NCBI RefSeq assembly: GCF_000699445.3 | Contig: NC_067196.1 | Span: forward strand, 60,331,364 to 60,395,363 | Direction: 5' to 3' | Origin: Schistosoma haematobium | Taxonomy: Eukaryota; Platyhelminthes; Trematoda; Strigeidida; Schistosomatidae | Length of the DNA stretch: 64,000 nucleotides | Part shown: positions 40,440 to 53,199 of the stretch, in pieces | Position numbering within the stretch: position 1 is the stretch's first letter | Layout of the letters: each line of letters begins with the position of its first letter | Position numbers and translations under genes: made by a program | The notes under the pieces: model-generated | Told to the model about the DNA's origin: nothing | The model's database searches: none | The model's input: the letters and a program-made list of their open reading frames with translations, nothing else

Positions 40440-40575
40440 TTGTGCTTAAAATGCTCGTGACCTAAGGACAAAATCGAGGCAGTTCTCACAAGATGCACAG
40501 TTGCCAAAAATGAATTATCAGTTGTAGTCTTAAACATCAATGGGAAGATTCAAACAACTAATATGGATGGACTAC
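40440..40575 (+). mobile_element. SMalpha 3' fragment
   Basis: Shares CTCGTGACCTAAGGACAAAA, GAGGCAGTTCTCACAAGATG and AACATCAATGGGAAGATTCA with the 3' halves of the copies at 8.2, 11.6 and 43.9 kb. It faces the degenerate minus copy just before it. Confidence 0.6.
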
Positions 40576-40771
40576 GGAATAGATTTTTTTCTTGCATTCG
40601 TCGATTGCATCACATGTTTGCTTCTTTTGATTTTCATTCAAGTATTCAGTAATAGGCTAAAATGTCAAGTTTTAAAAACGATATTTGCAAATCTTACTAT
40701 AATTCATTATTAAAACATCATATTCCTGAAAAAATAACCTAAGTATTTTTTTGTAGATTGTCCACACCTAC

Positions 40772-41181
40772 CCGAGTTGTTTTTTGATCTTTTGATCGTT
40801 TACTTCCACCGGATTTTCCTGATGATGGTCTAGATCCAATGCCACCAATTCCACAACTACCACTATTCAATCCACTAGTACCACGTGATATAACTACACT
40901 ATGAACTACTTCATCACCGAGACCACTAGTGACACTTGTCCCACTACTGCTTGTACTTCCAGTAAGACTTCCACTACCTCCAGTATTGATTAAATGACTT
41001 GGATTAAAATTTCCATATAAATTATGATTTAATGCAGCGTTATTAATAGGTAGAGAATTGGATCCATTTAATGCTACACCATTTTCCGATAAACCAGTTG
41101 TATTCGATTCACTCATACCAAGTAAACTGAAATCTTCATCTTCACGGCTTAAATCATCGCTGCTATCTGACATTGGACTAT
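40772..41181 (-). CDS. isl: Islet-class LIM-homeobox gene, linker exon
   Basis: A 410-bp exon bounded by AG at 41183-41182 and donor GTAGGT at 40771. It enters in phase 1: the single G left by the LIM2 exon plus AT completes an Asp codon. It leaves in phase 0 after KTTR. It encodes the stretch between LIM2 and the homeodomain. DSPMSDSSDDLSREDEDFSL is acidic, Ser/Gly/Asn-rich sequence follows, and a basic lead-in SKRSKDQKTTR forms the start of the homeodomain. Vertebrate ISL proteins have a short Gly/Ser-rich linker here, so this one is greatly lengthened. Upstream in-frame sequence before the acceptor is intron, not coding. Confidence 0.92.
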
Positions 41182-42779
41182 CTAAAATTACAATGACGAC
41201 GATGATGGAAAAATAAAGGTAGGGAAAAAAGAGAAAACATGTTATGGTTTTATTCAAAAAACTATGAAAAAAATTCATTTGACGGAAAGGTGAAAAACCA
41301 GATTTTTTTGTATTTTCTTGACTGTATTACTCTTAATAGTTCTGTTGGAGTAAACTATTCAGATATATACAATGCAGCATTCTTGAAAGAATTCAAATGA
41401 GAGCTTGAATGGTCGCTAACATGTTATCTATTATTCGCTTTATAGATACATAAAAAATAAACTTAGCATAGGACTCCTGTAACTGTATGAAGAGCCTTAG
41501 GGTATAGAAGCAGAAGCCACTTTTCCCAATTACATGATTATAAAATCTCTTATTGTTTTTATAAATAATACATACTCTCTTCTGTTCCAAGCTTCTGTAT
41601 CTATTTCATGTTTACTAATAATAGAGTTACGTTTGTTTACACCTCAGTTAACACAATAGTAGAACTGTTTTATTGTGGAGCATTTATAGAATTTTGCTTA
41701 GACCTAGAACATTTGGATGATCAAATTGTAAATAACAGTCAACATGACGAACATCTTTGTTTATTTTTCAACTTTAACTTACAAAGCATTGATAACAAAA
41801 TTATTTGGCGAGACTATAATTTATGAACGAACCAATCAGATATAAGATAACGAATCATGAATTTTGGCGTGAAATTCATTCATACATTTAACTAAATAGA
41901 GTTTTGGTATTATAGCTGATGTCAGTTCGTGATGAAAATCCTAAATCTTATTTGTAACCTTAACCATCAACTGTAAATGAAAATTCTAACTGGTTTATAA
42001 CCCTCATTTAGTTCTAATCAGTAGATGTTCACTCTCAAGGTCACTTCAGCGTCGCTCAATGGTCGTCCACAAATTATAGTCTCACCCACTATTCTATTAT
42101 ATAATAAAATCTTCAAAAACCTGTTTGTTTTTTTGTTATGTGAAATACAGTTACAAATGACATTTTACTCGTTTTACTTCTTTTTTTTCAGACCGCTTGA
42201 TCTGACCTATCAGAGTGATATGTGGTCATTTAATCTGAGTCATTAATATGTGTATAGTCATAATTTTAGATCACATCATATAGAGAGGGTAATCAAATCA
42301 ATCATATACAGTTTTCATAATTTTATTCTTCTTTACAAAGAAAAGTATTCAGAATTATATTATTTAATTAACTGAATTAGCAGATTAAATTTACTTTGAC
42401 AAACAAGTGTATGTCTCGTCACATACACAACACTTCATTATAGTATTATTATTATTATTTAAAAAGAATATAATTCGCATAGTAATAGTACCGACAGTAA
42501 TACTTCGAGTAATTGTAATAGTGAATGAATTACATTAGATAAATATGAATTATTTATTTATTTATTAATTGAATAAATCGGAAGACTGGAAATGTTAATC
42601 AGTGAATAATCCAATCTGTTGATGTGTGTTTATACATAACAATCATCATTTAAGCTGTTACAAACTAAGACATCATTATTTTCAATATTGTTTTATTTTA
42701 ATTCTAAATCTCTTAGCACTAGTAACACATTCATTTATATATTTAAAATAATGATCAAACAAACTAGAAAACAAAACAA

Positions 42780-42992
42780 AAAAGATTTTGTAGTTGAATT
42801 CATCAATCAATTGAAGCTAGACCACCATGGAAAACCTAGAATCATTGGATGGCCATTTAGTCCTTAGTAGTGCACATCCACGATCCCACCCCCGCAAGAT
42901 TCGAACTCAGGACTTATTAGTCTCGCACGTGAACGCTTAACTTCATAAATTCAATTATAAAATGACTAAAATCTTCACAAAACCCCTTGTGA
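42780..42992 (-). mobile_element. Family B minus arm, hammerhead deleted
   Basis: The tail, CAATTGAAGCTAGACCACCA and the tRNA-like B-box region (GAGTTCGAATCTTG) are present. Part of stem II and the CTGANGA segment is missing (CATTTAGTCCTTAGTAGTGC). It ends with an inverted copy of the tail, CTTCACAAAACCCCTTGTG, so it is a deletion derivative of the head-to-head form. Confidence 0.65.
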
Positions 42993-43646
42993 ATTAAAAA
43001 AAGAAAAAAAATGTTCATCAGCTTATCACAATAATTAATTTAACTTCTTGCAAATAAATAATCATGTATTTTCATTATAATGAGTAATGATTTTCTGTCT
43101 AAAAATAAACAACAAAAAAAAAGAGAACAACTCCATTTTTCAATTACCTTTTTTTGTAAATATACAAAAAAAATAGTTGAATTTTTGACAAGTTGATTTG
43201 AGTCCATTAATGCTGTATATGCCTATCATTGTTTATGTGTATATATAAGTGTTTGATATCAATATTTATCTCTAACTTAATGCACACATATATACATATA
43301 CATATACATAATGAAAGGTGAATGAAAGTGAGTTCATTCTTCTCTAAATTACTTTACATATTTAATTTTTATTTATTTATCTATCTATTATTATACTCAT
43401 TATTATCAGTATAATTCACTTGTGATTTGTATATTTGTATAGAAAATAATATCTTGTTAATAAAATACAATAAATGTTATAAGTGTTTATATGTTTATGT
43501 TAAATTTGTTGTTGACAGTTTTATATCATTTTAATGATTTATAAATCAATCCTATTTCTCTGTTGTTCTTGTTATTTATTTTTTTCCCATCCTTTATCAT
43601 TTTCTATGATGACCTCATTTAAAAACATTTTAGTAAATATAATGTA

Positions 43647-43890
43647 AGGTTATGGAGATTAAATTTTATTGAAATCATGAACAGATTAAAGGATGAAACA
43701 TTATTCAAATGTTGCCAGGTTTTTTAATGATTGTCTAAATTTGATCAGTTCATGATCTCAATGAAATTTAACATTAAATTGATACTATATTTAACTTATA
43801 AAATATAGGACTTATCAGCAAAGCGCATCCATGATCTCGCCTCAAGGGATTCGAACCCAGGACCTAGCATTCTCACGCACGAGAACGATA
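43647..43890. mobile_element. Family B fragments
   Basis: 43647-43760 carries tail and inverted tail pieces (GGATGAAACATTATTC, GCCAGGTTTTTTAATG). 43800-43890 is a minus-oriented piece with GGGATTCGAACCCAGGACCT, the reversed B box. Both are broken. Confidence 0.5.
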
Positions 43891-43903
43891 GTAATTAAAT
43901 TCA

Positions 43904-44143
43904 CTTGGTATTGTTTACTTGTGTCTTCTCATTGGTGTTCAGGACTGCAATTTATCAGTATCTTATTGGTATATATGCATCCTGTGCGTATTGCCTCGAT
44001 ACTGTCTCAAGTCACAAGATGAATTCAAACTTCATCCCATTTCATAAGCAAGTAACTATCAAGACTCGATAGCTATGTGGATAACGTTATGACGTTTAAA
44101 GTGATATTGGGTTCAAGTCCCAGAGTGAATATGAAATTTGAGA

Positions 44144-44145
<2 letters not shown>
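43904..44145. mobile_element. SMalpha fragments in opposed orientations
   Basis: 43904-44022 is the SMalpha 3' part in minus orientation (CTTCTCATTGGTGTTCAGGA, TTGCCTCGATACTGTCTCAA). 44050-44145 is the promoter half in plus orientation (GACTCGATAGCTATGTGGAT, GGGTTCAAGTCCC), cut off by a (TA)n array just where the hammerhead should start. The layout mirrors the opposed pair at 8.2-8.9 kb. Confidence 0.65.
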
Positions 44146-44194
<49 letters not shown>

Positions 44195-44689
44195 CAGATT
44201 AACTGGAAAAACTCAACAATCTCCACAATCCTATATTGATAAATAACTGACAAGTTAATGTAATGTTGACAGATAATTCCCATTTAAACATGAGAATACA
44301 CGAAGTTCAGTGAAGGGATCTTTTTTCAACGAATTTATTATCAAGCTATACAATCATATATAAATATATATATATGAAAATTTTTGTTAAAGTATTAATT
44401 CTGTGAAGAAATGTGAACAAGGAATAAGCAGGATGACATAATAGAAAGATTACAATACTAGATTACGTAATACAAATAATAACAATAAACTTAATAAATT
44501 AGTAACGAATTATAACATGAATGTAGTAAAATGATTTAAATGTTTTTTTTTAAAAATAATAATTAAGGGTCATAGAGGTGTTAAAAGTGAATAAGTAGTG
44601 ATATCATAAGCAATTATAAATAAAATAATGAGAATATGAAACAAGTTAATGGGGAAATGTGTTAATAATAATAATGATAATAATAATAA

Positions 44690-44970
44690 TACGACCGATG
44701 TAATGATAACGATAGGACGTATTTCTTTTGTGTGCATAGTTCTATCTTGAGCTCATGGATGGTAAGAGCTTCGTTTATTTTTAGGAATTGAATAGGAAGA
44801 AATCTAGGTAGATTTGAACGAATCATATAAACAACCTTAAAATCAAACTGTGGATCTGTAGAATGATTACAGATGATTAGATGTTCAAGTATAGAACTCC
44901 TAACTGTTTCTCTCTCACCCTTGTAAAACCAAAGTAGGACGTGTCCCTGTATTCAAGTTGAAAAAGAACA
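44690..44970 (-). pseudogene. Penelope-like element, GIY-YIG C-terminal fragment
   Basis: One minus-strand frame is open for more than 80 codons. It reads GERETVRSSILEHLIICNHS, then PQFDFKVVYMIRSN and LKINEALTIHELKIELCTQK. The pattern GExxxxVRSSxxEHxxxxNH and the later EAL-I----LC-QK tail fit the C-terminal endonuclease region of flatworm Penelope-like retroelements. The reverse transcriptase part is absent. There is no ATG at its start, so it is a decayed fragment and not a gene. Confidence 0.6.
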
Positions 44971-45488
44971 CTAGCTACGGCCAAGGTATTTTGCTTCACA
45001 AAAGTAGGTGAACTGGTAAAAAAGCGATCCCTTTGTTGAACTTCGTGTTTTTTAATGTAATGTTCTTAAATCGATTATTAAAAGTCTAGTTAGAGATTTG
45101 ACATTTAATTAATTCTAGGTTTAATTAATTAGTGAATTGTAATTCTCTTTGAAAATATAGGCAAATTTACAATAAAAATAATAATTAAGTTATATGTTTG
45201 AGAGTTTTGAATTCATTATATCTGCTATTTTATTGTTCTGTGCTGAAAGTGAATACTGAATCAACAATGTCTTTTTTTTTCTTGAATTTTCATAGTTACT
45301 ATACATTCTTTGTTATTTTTACTTATTATCTATACAGTTACAGGTTGTTAATAAAGAATAAATAGATGTATTAATAAGCACTTTATGGAGATCATTGAAC
45401 TTAAGAATAAGATACATTCAATGATCTATTGACTTAACAATACTAAGATTGCAATGAACTTCGAATGATTTTCCACTTACATATTTTA

Positions 45489-45545
<57 letters not shown>
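45489..45545. repeat. Perfect palindromic simple repeat (CT)n(AT)n(AG)n
   Basis: A CT run (45489-45506), an AT run (to 45526) and an AG run (to 45545) make one long self-complementary stretch. The same DNA could extrude a cruciform or form a hairpin. The tracts grow by slippage, yet the two flanks are almost equal in length. Confidence 0.95.
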
Positions 45546-46410
45546 AGTGTGCTTAATATGACTACTACCATTACTAATGTTATAGTTATTTTTATAGTTT
45601 GTAATATTAAATGCTTAAAAAAGACAACTGCTCTTAATAAAAGTGGTTAGACTTCACCCACCGCAATGTTTTCCTACCATCTGTACTAATACTGCTATTA
45701 CGGTTGTTGCCGCAACCATATGTGTACACATACTCCTTCACTAATGAACATATTCATATACTAACATGCATGCATAACAGCGTAGATGGATAAAATGACA
45801 AGTTTTTTAAATAAAGCACTAAGATAGGGAACAAATAAAAGTATACACAATTCAATGGTGGTCTTTTTTTCCCTCTTTTATTCTGTTCATCTGTATCTAT
45901 TTTATAATAAATACATACTAAAGAAGAGAACAGTATTGAATGAAAGAAGAGAGGAGATTAACTGGTCAAAGAAGGCGAAGAAGAAATAAAAGGAAGCTGG
46001 AAAAAAATACAGAAAACTTTCTGGACGCCATTACTGATGACTAGTAAATTAACTTCCTTGATTATTCATTGATGGAGAAATGGCAAGATTCATTTATAAT
46101 TTTGCATATTTAATTAATATTATTATTGTTAATAATAATAATGGCAATGGCAGTAGTAATAGTAGTATTAGTAGGAGCATTGTTAATTCGATGATTATTA
46201 CTGCTATTAAAAGTGTATACAACTCTATTAAATATAGTTTATTCCTTGTTCATATATAATTATTAACTTCGTTCATTCTTTCGTTTATTAGAATGTTTTA
46301 TCTTTGAAGAATGAAGCTCAAATAAGCAGATTGAAAACAAACAATTTCCTTTACAATGAAAATTTTTCGATAAACATAGACTGCATTCATGCTTTAGGCT
46401 GTTAATCTCA

Positions 46411-46624
46411 TAACCTATTCAGGTGCGTTTTCTGGAAAGTGTACAACCTTTCGTTGTGCAAGTTATAAAACGCTCAATCAGAGATATCGTGGTTTCTGGC
46501 ACTATGCGGCGAAAAGCATGTATATTATTTAGATGTTGATTTACTGGACCGCTAACTTTCAACTGACTACCATTCAATATTTATCATCAGGATTGACCAA
46601 GAAGTAAAAAATGGAAACTTATTG

Positions 46625-46626
<2 letters not shown>
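46411..46626 (+). repeat. Unknown coding-like repeat, copy 1 (decayed)
   Basis: Aligns to 52783-53008 over about 215 bp with one 1-bp gap and roughly three quarters of bases matching. Broken translation reads ESVQPFVVQVIKRSIRD and RRKACILFRC before stops. It ends just before a (TA)n array. Family unknown. Confidence 0.55.
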
Positions 46627-46663
<37 letters not shown>

Positions 46664-46774
46664 GACTTGTATCATTAACAGTACTCCTCAACTGAGAGGA
46701 TCATTGTAAATGTGAAAGACCTGTTGATTCAAATACCATCCGACTTAATCCAGTACACTAATTTTGATGTTGCC

Positions 46775-47100
46775 ATCAGCAATAGCTTAGTGTGGAAGAG
46801 AACAAACAAGCGTCCAACTGAAGACACAATTAGGAAAAGACGTTGGAGGTGGATAGAACATACACTGAGGAAATTATCAAACTGCATCGCCAGGCAAACT
46901 CTAACATGGAATCCTGAAGGGAAACGCAAACGAGGAAGACCAAAGGACACACTGCACGGAGAATCGGAAGCAGACATGAAAAGAATAGATAGCAACTGGA
47001 GATAACTGGAAAATATTACCGAGGATAGAGTTGAGTGGATAATGCTATTGGTCTACCTATGCTCCTTCTCGACGAGGGGTAACAGGCGTAAGTGAGTAAG
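46775..47100 (+). pseudogene. RTE/SR2-like LINE C-terminal fragment
   Basis: Reads [55 protein letters not shown] and [12 protein letters not shown], then a stop. The family end (ITEDRVEW ... CSFSTRGNRRK) follows in the same region. It is better preserved than the 10-kb copy, with one long open stretch. The catalytic domain is missing. Confidence 0.85.
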
Positions 47101-47394
47101 TATCAAAATCATGAATCGAAATACAAGGGTAAAGTACTTTTCCAGAAAATTTTAAATTAAATTTCTTCAAATGCATAGTTTTGTTGTCCATCCAATTTGT
47201 CAAAGTAACTAATGACAATCGTATGTTTAAGAAATTTTTTTGGAATAAAATAGAACTTTTACAAATCCTGCACATTCGAAAACAATTTGGGTGTATTGAC
47301 CGCTTGAGATTACGATTTCAAATCAATAAATATGTATATTAATAGGCAGTATCTAATACTTATCAATGTGCTTCTGATTCAGTGGTGATTTGCA

Positions 47395-47490
47395 AATCTT
47401 AGTCGAGACCAATAAAGTATTCGGAATATTGTTAGATTTGAGCAAATATTCCCTCCTTGATCATCATAAACTTAATTGTCTCATCTGTAA
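47395..47490 (+). pseudogene. Possible reverse-transcriptase motif A remnant
   Basis: One frame reads VFGILLDLSKYSLLDHHKLN, resembling the LINE motif A pattern FLDLSKAFDTxDHxxL with the FD lost. The flanks do not give further motifs, so this may be an isolated remnant. Confidence 0.3.
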
Positions 47491-47929
47491 CTAGATTTCG
47501 TATGAATGACTTCACACAATATTCTTTTAAATATAGTTTCATAGGAAATTGTATCCTAATGGGATTGAAAAGCTAAATTTTAACAGTATTAAAATGAACT
47601 AATTTTATGACATTCTATTAGTGAATTCTACCATGTTCTATTTTATCTTTATAAAATAATATATACTATAAAGTCATATGAAGGGGAACAAATCTACCAA
47701 ACTTGTTCCATCTTACAAGTACTTGTACATATGTATACACAACCACATAAACATTTTAAAATAAGTATTTACTGTAGATTGATTAAAATATGGAATTATT
47801 TATGGGAATATTGACCTTCTTACTCTTCGTTAATTGATGTCTTCTTTTCAAAATATTTTCAAATACTTTGGATATTGTCATAATCTCTATAATTGTTGTT
47901 ATCATCACTATTATCATTATTGATAGTAG

Positions 47930-48520
47930 TAGTAGTGTGGTGTATGCTACTTATACCTGTCGACATAAGCAATATGTTATACCAATCACAAGTGGAATGT
48001 ATGGACATATTCTACGAATGTCGTCCCAGAGAATTCCCCGTCGTGCATTATTTGCCGACTCTGGGACTGGTTGGAAAAAGCGGAGAGGTGGTCAGTATAT
48101 GACATGGTGTCGTGGCACAAAAGAAAGCTGCAAAGGACTGGCTTCTGTTGGTCCTTCACGACTCCCTGGTTGGGGTCCGAGAGATGGTGCGACACAGTGG
48201 CTAGAGACGTTATCAGATATAGCTCAGAATAGAAGCCAGTGGCGATCCTGCTGTAACCTTCTTTTACTTTCTTCATAAAAAGTGGTTGTATGTTCCTTAA
48301 CTGAAAGATTTCTTCTGATTGTGCCTTTCCGTTCCCGCATTATTACTATTATTATTATTACACTACCTTACACCAATATCTTCGTTGTCGTTCCCGTTTT
48401 TTACGCTTCATACCTTTTTTCTTTTCCCTTCTCTTTAAATTCTCATTGTTTTTTGTGGCGCATATATATTTGGCGCACTCTTGTGCCAATATTTATGTGT
48501 TCAAATAAATAAATAAATAA
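47930..48520 (+). pseudogene. RTE-like LINE 3' end: C-terminus and 3' UTR
   Basis: An open frame gives MYGHILRMSSQRIPRRALFA, GWKKRRGGQYMTWCRGTKES, PSRLPGWGPRDGATQWLETL and QNRSQWRSCCNLLL, ending at a TAA at about 48276. This is the typical C-terminus of an RTE-type LINE distinct from the SR2-like fragments. A 240-bp 3' UTR ends in TGTGTTCAAATAAATAAATA at about 48520. It shares its 3' end with the repeat at 39.5 kb. Confidence 0.8.
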
Positions 48521-50924
48521 TGGCAGCAGAAGGCTAAGGAGATCGAGTTGATGGAAACAGGAAAGGAATTGTGAAGTGGAAGAATCATACAGAATGTAAA
48601 AGACAATTGTATGATTCTTATATTTTACGAAGATATTCTGTTATTTTGTATTATACAATAAATTGGTCCTCCCCGCTTGAATCTTTTTTCGTTACAGTAA
48701 TAATAGTGATAATAATAGTGGTAAAGTAGTATGATACATACTGTTTGAAATATTAAGTTTTGTTTCCGAAAAATCAAACGATTTATTTCTATCGAATCAT
48801 TGACGTTGCTACTACTGTAACTACTATTGCATATCATTTTATTTCTGTGTGAAAAGAAGTATAATATATTCAGTTTCCATATATATTTTAATCATTGAGT
48901 TATATATTTCAGTTCTACGGATTACAATAAAATTCTCCCAGTGTTTACCATAAGAATTGATTGTAATTCTATCATATTATTTCAAGGTGTAATTCTATAT
49001 TATCATATTATCATATTTGACAATGGAAATCCCTCTTGACAAACTATGGATAACTTGCATAAACTCGTTATGTATTTGTGGCTACTGCTTAAATTGTCAA
49101 GTCGTTTTGTTTTATTTTAAAATCCATAATCAACAATGCCGACCACGCAGAAACAAGAACATGCATTCATATACACATACATACGTATAGAAAAATTGAG
49201 AAAGAGAGAAACAAACGCCCGTCGAATTCAAACAAATAATGCCATAATACAGACAGAAATAATTCTTTTTTTCTCTCTTTCTACGAGTCTTCATCCACAT
49301 ACCTGCCAAATGACGACCACACACATAAGATGTTAGTTGGTAACAAGTTGGCAACTGTGATCATACCATACAAGTTTTCAGCATTTAGACCACCAAGATT
49401 TTATGACTATATTTATATGCATAAATATATATTTATATTAGTATGATATATATATATATATATATATATATATTACATAGGCATATGTATATTATGAACA
49501 CGTCAGCTGTTCAACTGACTAAATCTTACCTATATATTTTTTTCTGCCAGAGTTCATGTTGTCATACAAATAGCATGTTGTACATAATGTATATACCAAT
49601 GTATCATATTTGTGTACATGTAAATACATACAGAGATTTGTATATATCTATATACATATGTATTTTTTTTTCTTTTCTTATTTTCGAATATAATAAGGTA
49701 AATAGAAAATAAAAAGAAACTGGAGACAGAGAATTTGTTCTAATTTTAATTAACTACAATTTATATTGAAAATTTATGAGAATCTTAGTGGAATAGAAAA
49801 GAAAAATAAAAGTTTTCTCGTTTTATTCTTACAATATCAATACACCATGTCTAATTGTTTATAATAAACAATTTTGTATATTGAACAATAACTGAGGAGA
49901 AAAAAAAATTATCGAACGTTTCTTAGATTTTTTTTCTTTTTTTTCAATTATTTTTTAAATTTTTGTTTTGTTTTGGTACACCATGACAACAACATTGTTG
50001 TACAATCTTATTAGTTGAAAGTCAAATATATCAGTTGATTAGATGATTGGATAACAAAAATCAGTTATACACATTCATTTACATCGATCACTCACCTAGT
50101 AATAATAATAATAATAATAATAATCTTAGGAAATTTGAAATTAACCTTCAACAAGAAACGAAGTCAACTGATGATTATAGTCAAATCCTACAGAGGAGCA
50201 CAGATTCAGATATTTTCACTATGTGTATTTATAACCTTATCTAGTGCCTTCTAGTTTTCAGAAGCTGTTTATCTAAGATCATTATTTTGTTCACTATGCC
50301 TATTTTATGAAAAATTGTAGTTTATAACTTCAGTCACATTGAAGATGAGACAGTAGTTTACGTCACATACGGTTTATTAACTAGACTCAGAAATGATGAT
50401 CGACTCAACGTTTTAATGGTATTCTGTATATTGTATGACATAAAAAATTGTTTGGGTTGGAAGGTATTTCTGAACAACATTGGGCAGTTTTAGATTAGAT
50501 GAAGGATTTATCTAGCGCCCTCCACTGTTTAGAAAATTCCACTACATATATCAGTTTAAGATCAAAATTTATCTCTAACGAATTAATTTCACATTATTTC
50601 TCTGACATTTCTACCAATTGAAACAATTTGTATCTAAATATGAAATAACGAGTGGAAAACGGCTGGTGATAAACTACACGTTTTCAAGTCATCGAAGTAT
50701 ATTGTATGCAGGAATTGAGGTTATGTTTTCGTTTGTTTAGTCAGTCAGTTGTAGATATTTTGTAGTAATTTCTACAGTAGATTTAATTGGAAGTATGACT
50801 TTTGCTATACTGTAACCTTTCCTCCCATCGTAACTGACTGCACTACACCTAGCACGTCCGTAGCATGATGGAGTGGTGTTTTCATCGTAGAGAACTATAC
50901 GTTTTCATGTAAGCCAGCGAAAGC

Positions 50925-51010
50925 AACAGGGAACAATTGGAAAGGATTGTGTAAGACAGAGTTGTACGGAGAATGCTGGTAGTCGGCCTCTGCTCCTCCA
51001 CGTGCTTTGT
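50925..51010 (+). pseudogene. RTE/SR2-like LINE terminal scrap
   Basis: Short match to the end of the RTE C-terminus: a frame reads NNWKGLCKTELYGECW-like and MLVVGLCSST-like sequence, corresponding to NWKELERIAQDRVxWRMLVGGLCS in better copies. Only about 80 bp remain. Confidence 0.5.
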
Positions 51011-52782
51011 TCTCTTTGCCCTAATCTCTACAAACTCGATTATTCATGTCGAAGCCAGTTCTTAGAGTTAATGAATTTCCCACTTTTTTATATGGTAAAC
51101 TGATGCAGATTTCTACTTTATATTGATAAAACTATGTATATTTGATCAGGATAGAATGATTCATATTTGACTAATTTTATTTAAATTAACAGTTGACCTC
51201 TAATTATTCACTCTAATGTGTCTGATTACATTGTTAGCCAAATTTGAAAAAGGAAGCATTATTCAACCATTCCATTACTGAAATAACAAAAATAACTACC
51301 GTAATCTTTATAGTTCTAATTGAGGACATACTGTATTTTCTTAAAGTAATCATAACAACACATTTTAGCAACTATCTCTGTTAAATAAATTATCTGGTGT
51401 AGTATGACACTCTGTCCGAACTATACATAAAAAAAAAACTTTTCTTAAAATACTAACCATTATATGCTGCATCTATATTTTAGGTGTTTTGTTTCTGTAC
51501 ATATGGAATAAATACTAAATAGATCATTTAGCCGATAGTTACATAGTAACTATCATTAAATAACTATTGTCTAGTAATGTGTCTTCCTACTTTTTATAAT
51601 GCATACGTATGCATATATAAATGCAATTAAATATATAATTCACTGAATAGCTTATATACATTGAACAGTAGTAATAACAACAGTTGATATTATATAACAA
51701 AATGATGTTTATATAGAAACAGAGAGGATAACAAATATTATATGTCTCATGAAAACACAAGACAAAGACATCCTAATGTAGTCACATTATCCTATTAGTC
51801 TGAATAACTAGTTGACTGACAACAAAAAACACTTATGGTAATAATAACATTACTAAATATATAATATACTCATTTCACTTAATGTCTTAATTGACCTTAT
51901 ATATTATTATCGCTAGTATTTAAAATAATAATAATAATACATTAAATATCATAAAGTCTACTAATAAAATGACCTAAAACATATTTTGACAATTGAAAAC
52001 AAACGATATACATATTTCTTTTCTCAAGAATGCATTTTTTACACTTTACACCGGATACAGTGGGTTTACATGTGGAAAGGAGTGAAGGGGGGGAGTAAAA
52101 CATGCAATGAAATAAGACAAAGGAATTTTGAAGGAATTCTATTCCTTCTGTCGCTGATTTTATTATTATTATTACTATTACTAGGTTCTGTTGTATCTTG
52201 TTATACCTTATGACTTTGAATAATCATATGCTATTTTCATAATGGAAATTCTCTAGTAAACATTTCTTCAGTTAACAAGACATTACATGGTTAACTAATA
52301 AATAAAAAAATTCAAGTTGAGTAGTCATTGTAAAATGCAAATAATTTGCATCATTAAAAATGTTTGAGCAAAATATAAAAAAAATTTATGTCTATTATAT
52401 GTAGTAAATTGAAATTGTACCAAGCATTTTAAGGGTATCAACTATTGACCTGTCATAATATTGAATACTAAATGAAGATAGAAAAATGTAAGGAACTCAA
52501 TAAAGTTGCAAATGAAATGTTTCTGTTTTTCTGGTGTAAAGTGAATACAGTCTACATTCATTTGACGCCTTTGATATTACTAAAATTTCATGTATTTTAA
52601 TGATATACTACAATTAGTTGTATATAGAAATTGAAATTTCTGATTAATTGAGGTATCCGTTGACAATGGTTATTCTAAAAGGGCGGCCTGCTTGAGCATC
52701 TGGGCTACCTGTTTCTGCCATCTAGATATTTCAAAAAGTTATCTATTTTTGTTTGTTTTATTATATCATTATGTATATTAAT

Positions 52783-53052
52783 CGCATAACCTATTCTGCT
52801 GCGTTTCTAAAAAGTGTACAACCTTTCGTTGTCAAAGTTACAAAAAGCCCAATAAGAGAGAATGTGGTTGCTGGCAATATACAACGAAAAGAATGCACAT
52901 TATTCAGATGTTCATTCACTGAAATGCTAACATCTAACTGGCGATCACTCAATATTTATCGCCAGGACCGACCAAGAAGAAAGAAACGGAGACTTGTTGA
53001 AATACTTTGCGCTGAGAATTCTATATTGTACCAAAAATATAATATTGAATAA
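52783..53052 (+). repeat. Unknown coding-like repeat, copy 2 (open frame)
   Basis: The second copy of the 46.4-kb sequence keeps an open frame of 99 codons from 52753 to the stop at 53050. It includes KSVQPFVVKVTKSPIREN, NIQRKECTLFRCSFTEML and a basic stretch RQDRPRRKKRRLVEI. The basic, Cys-containing sequence has no motif I can name. It may be the last part of a mobile-element ORF or a small duplicated gene. Confidence 0.5.
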
Positions 53053-53199
53053 AGCTGATAATAATAGTAATAAATTTGAATGCTAGTTGGAAACAGTAAC
53101 AGAATTATGTCAAAAATCATATCAAGTAAAAACAAATGAATAATTTTCTATCATAGAGTTATGGCGATCATTGGTTTTCTCAGTTAGTTAGGTTAGATC

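Larger units (their letters stand above)
37896..40771 (-). other. isl: Islet intron 2 (2,876 bp)
   Basis: Donor GTAGGT at 40771, acceptor AG at 37896. It contains a (TA)n run at 37956-38009, a family B composite, a LINE-derived repeat and two SMalpha pieces, listed separately. The remaining 39570-40180 is plain AT-rich sequence. Confidence 0.9.
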
